Source of the DNA: Ephydatia muelleri
Taxonomy: Eukaryota > Porifera > Demospongiae > Spongillida > Spongillidae
DNA: 64,000 bases
Direction of reading: 5' to 3'
Assembly: GCA_013339895.1 (NCBI GenBank)
Contig: JABACO010000004.1
Coordinates: forward strand, 12,282,313 to 12,346,312
Positions 63,361 through 64,000 of this stretch are shown piece by piece. How positions within the stretch are numbered: position 1 is the first letter of the stretch; each line of letters opens with the position of its first letter. The notes under the pieces are model-generated. The model worked only from the letters and a program-made list of their open reading frames with translations, did not search any database and was not told the DNA's origin. The translations under genes were made by a program, and so were the position numbers.

Positions 63361-64000
63361 GTGTGATGTGTGTGGTATTAATGAGAGTTATAGAGTGCTT
63401 GTGTAAATAGATAAAACTCAAGGATGACTTAAAACTGATAGCTATATGTATGCCAATCATGGATGCAGCTTCTATGGTTGATCTAAGCTGGAGTGTGGGA
63501 CATTAATTGTCCAGTCTATATGTTTGAAGGGATGGCTCGGTGTGAGGATAGATAGTGTTGAGGAGGGCCTCTGTACATTCTACCTTGCATGCATGTAAAT
63601 GCACTTCATGGTGCCAGTACAACACTTGCATTTATTTTTGCATTAAGCTGGTAAAGCCTTATTATGGTAAGTTGATCATTGTTTGAAAGTGATGTGGTTT
63701 GATTCTTATTATAAAATGCACATTGTACTTAACAACCACGAATTGGACAAAAGCACAAAATTGAGCCTGGTGAAAGTTGTAAAGTACATCAGTGAAACAA
63801 GATAGATGCCTCCCAAATATGCATCATGCATTACACCATATGGCTTCTGATTCCTAGTCACACAAGCTGTGTCCAGAAAATCAAATCTGTCACCCATGTT
63901 TGTGGCAGCTGTTGCTTCATACTGGTACCACAATTGATCTGATGTTTGCTCTTCTGTGTACAAAATTATTGGTACTGATCCCTATCATCAGGTAGGCTAT
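63361..64000. other. Right edge; weak similarity to 25.0 kb
   Basis: 63720-63850 (+) shares words with 25020-25160 (AAAGCACAAAATTGAGCCTGG versus the KHNFEP-encoding stretch; TGCATCATGCA), suggesting a diverged copy of the same relic. No intact frame. Confidence 0.35.

Overview
**Organism.** This is animal nuclear DNA. Genes are split by GT-AG introns, intergenic DNA is AT-rich, (CA)n tracts and minisatellites are abundant, and LTR retrotransposons and DNA transposons are frequent. Three gene families together suggest an early-branching marine animal, most likely a sponge: a 2'-5'-oligoadenylate-synthetase-like protein, a polymorphic-membrane-protein-repeat receptor with a multi-pass tail, and RING/B-box/NHL proteins. 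The sponge assignment is inference. No prokaryotic operon, CRISPR array or rRNA gene was seen. Positions 23300-23399 are an assembly gap of 100 N.

**1-10.6 kb.** Gene-poor and repeat-rich. It holds direct and tandem repeats, a foldback element (4745-5323), a 20-bp minisatellite and a few weak candidate exons.

**10.6-14.3 kb.** The best gene in the window is intronless: an OAS-type nucleotidyltransferase with a SAP-like N-terminus and Sel1-like repeats. A second overlapping frame adds a TPR-like region. A CRE-like site lies before the start and AATAAA follows the stop.

**14.3-27.6 kb.** A broken axonemal dynein heavy chain copy lies on the minus strand at 18.25-23.30 kb. It keeps its introns but carries nonsense codons, frameshifts and an internal deletion. 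An unspanned ~173-bp satellite adjoins it. A decayed acidic-repeat gene relic lies at 25-26.3 kb.

**27.7-31 kb and 51-61 kb.** These are two diverged copies of one segment (POMP-repeat receptor, then a TRIM-NHL gene on the opposite strand). A fragment of a third copy lies at 51.05-51.40 kb. Copy B is split by a Ty3/Gypsy element (52713-57221, target duplication AATCG).

**32-37 kb.** A second Ty3/Gypsy element (31981-37045) has nearly identical LTRs but a pol broken by frameshifts.

**37.7-47.8 kb.** A transposon nest. A hAT element (37738-46772, 5-bp duplication CAGTG) contains a 6.5-kb element (38323-44844) with ~1.8-2.0-kb terminal inverted repeats, a 6-bp duplication GAGATT and a five-exon integrase-type transposase gene. 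One of that gene's introns holds a small MITE. A 771-bp non-autonomous hAT with its own 5-bp duplication (AACAG) follows. The 6.5-kb element is the most novel item in the window.

**48-64 kb outside the Gypsy element.** Minisatellites, a palindromic MITE, copy B, and decayed RING-type and transposon-like coding fragments near the right edge.

**Caveat.** Single-base frame breaks recur in unrelated coding regions (OAS, both Gypsy elements, dynein, copies A and B). Some may be residual assembly indels, so frameshift-based claims need read-level checking. The two nonsense codons and the large deletions are harder to explain that way.
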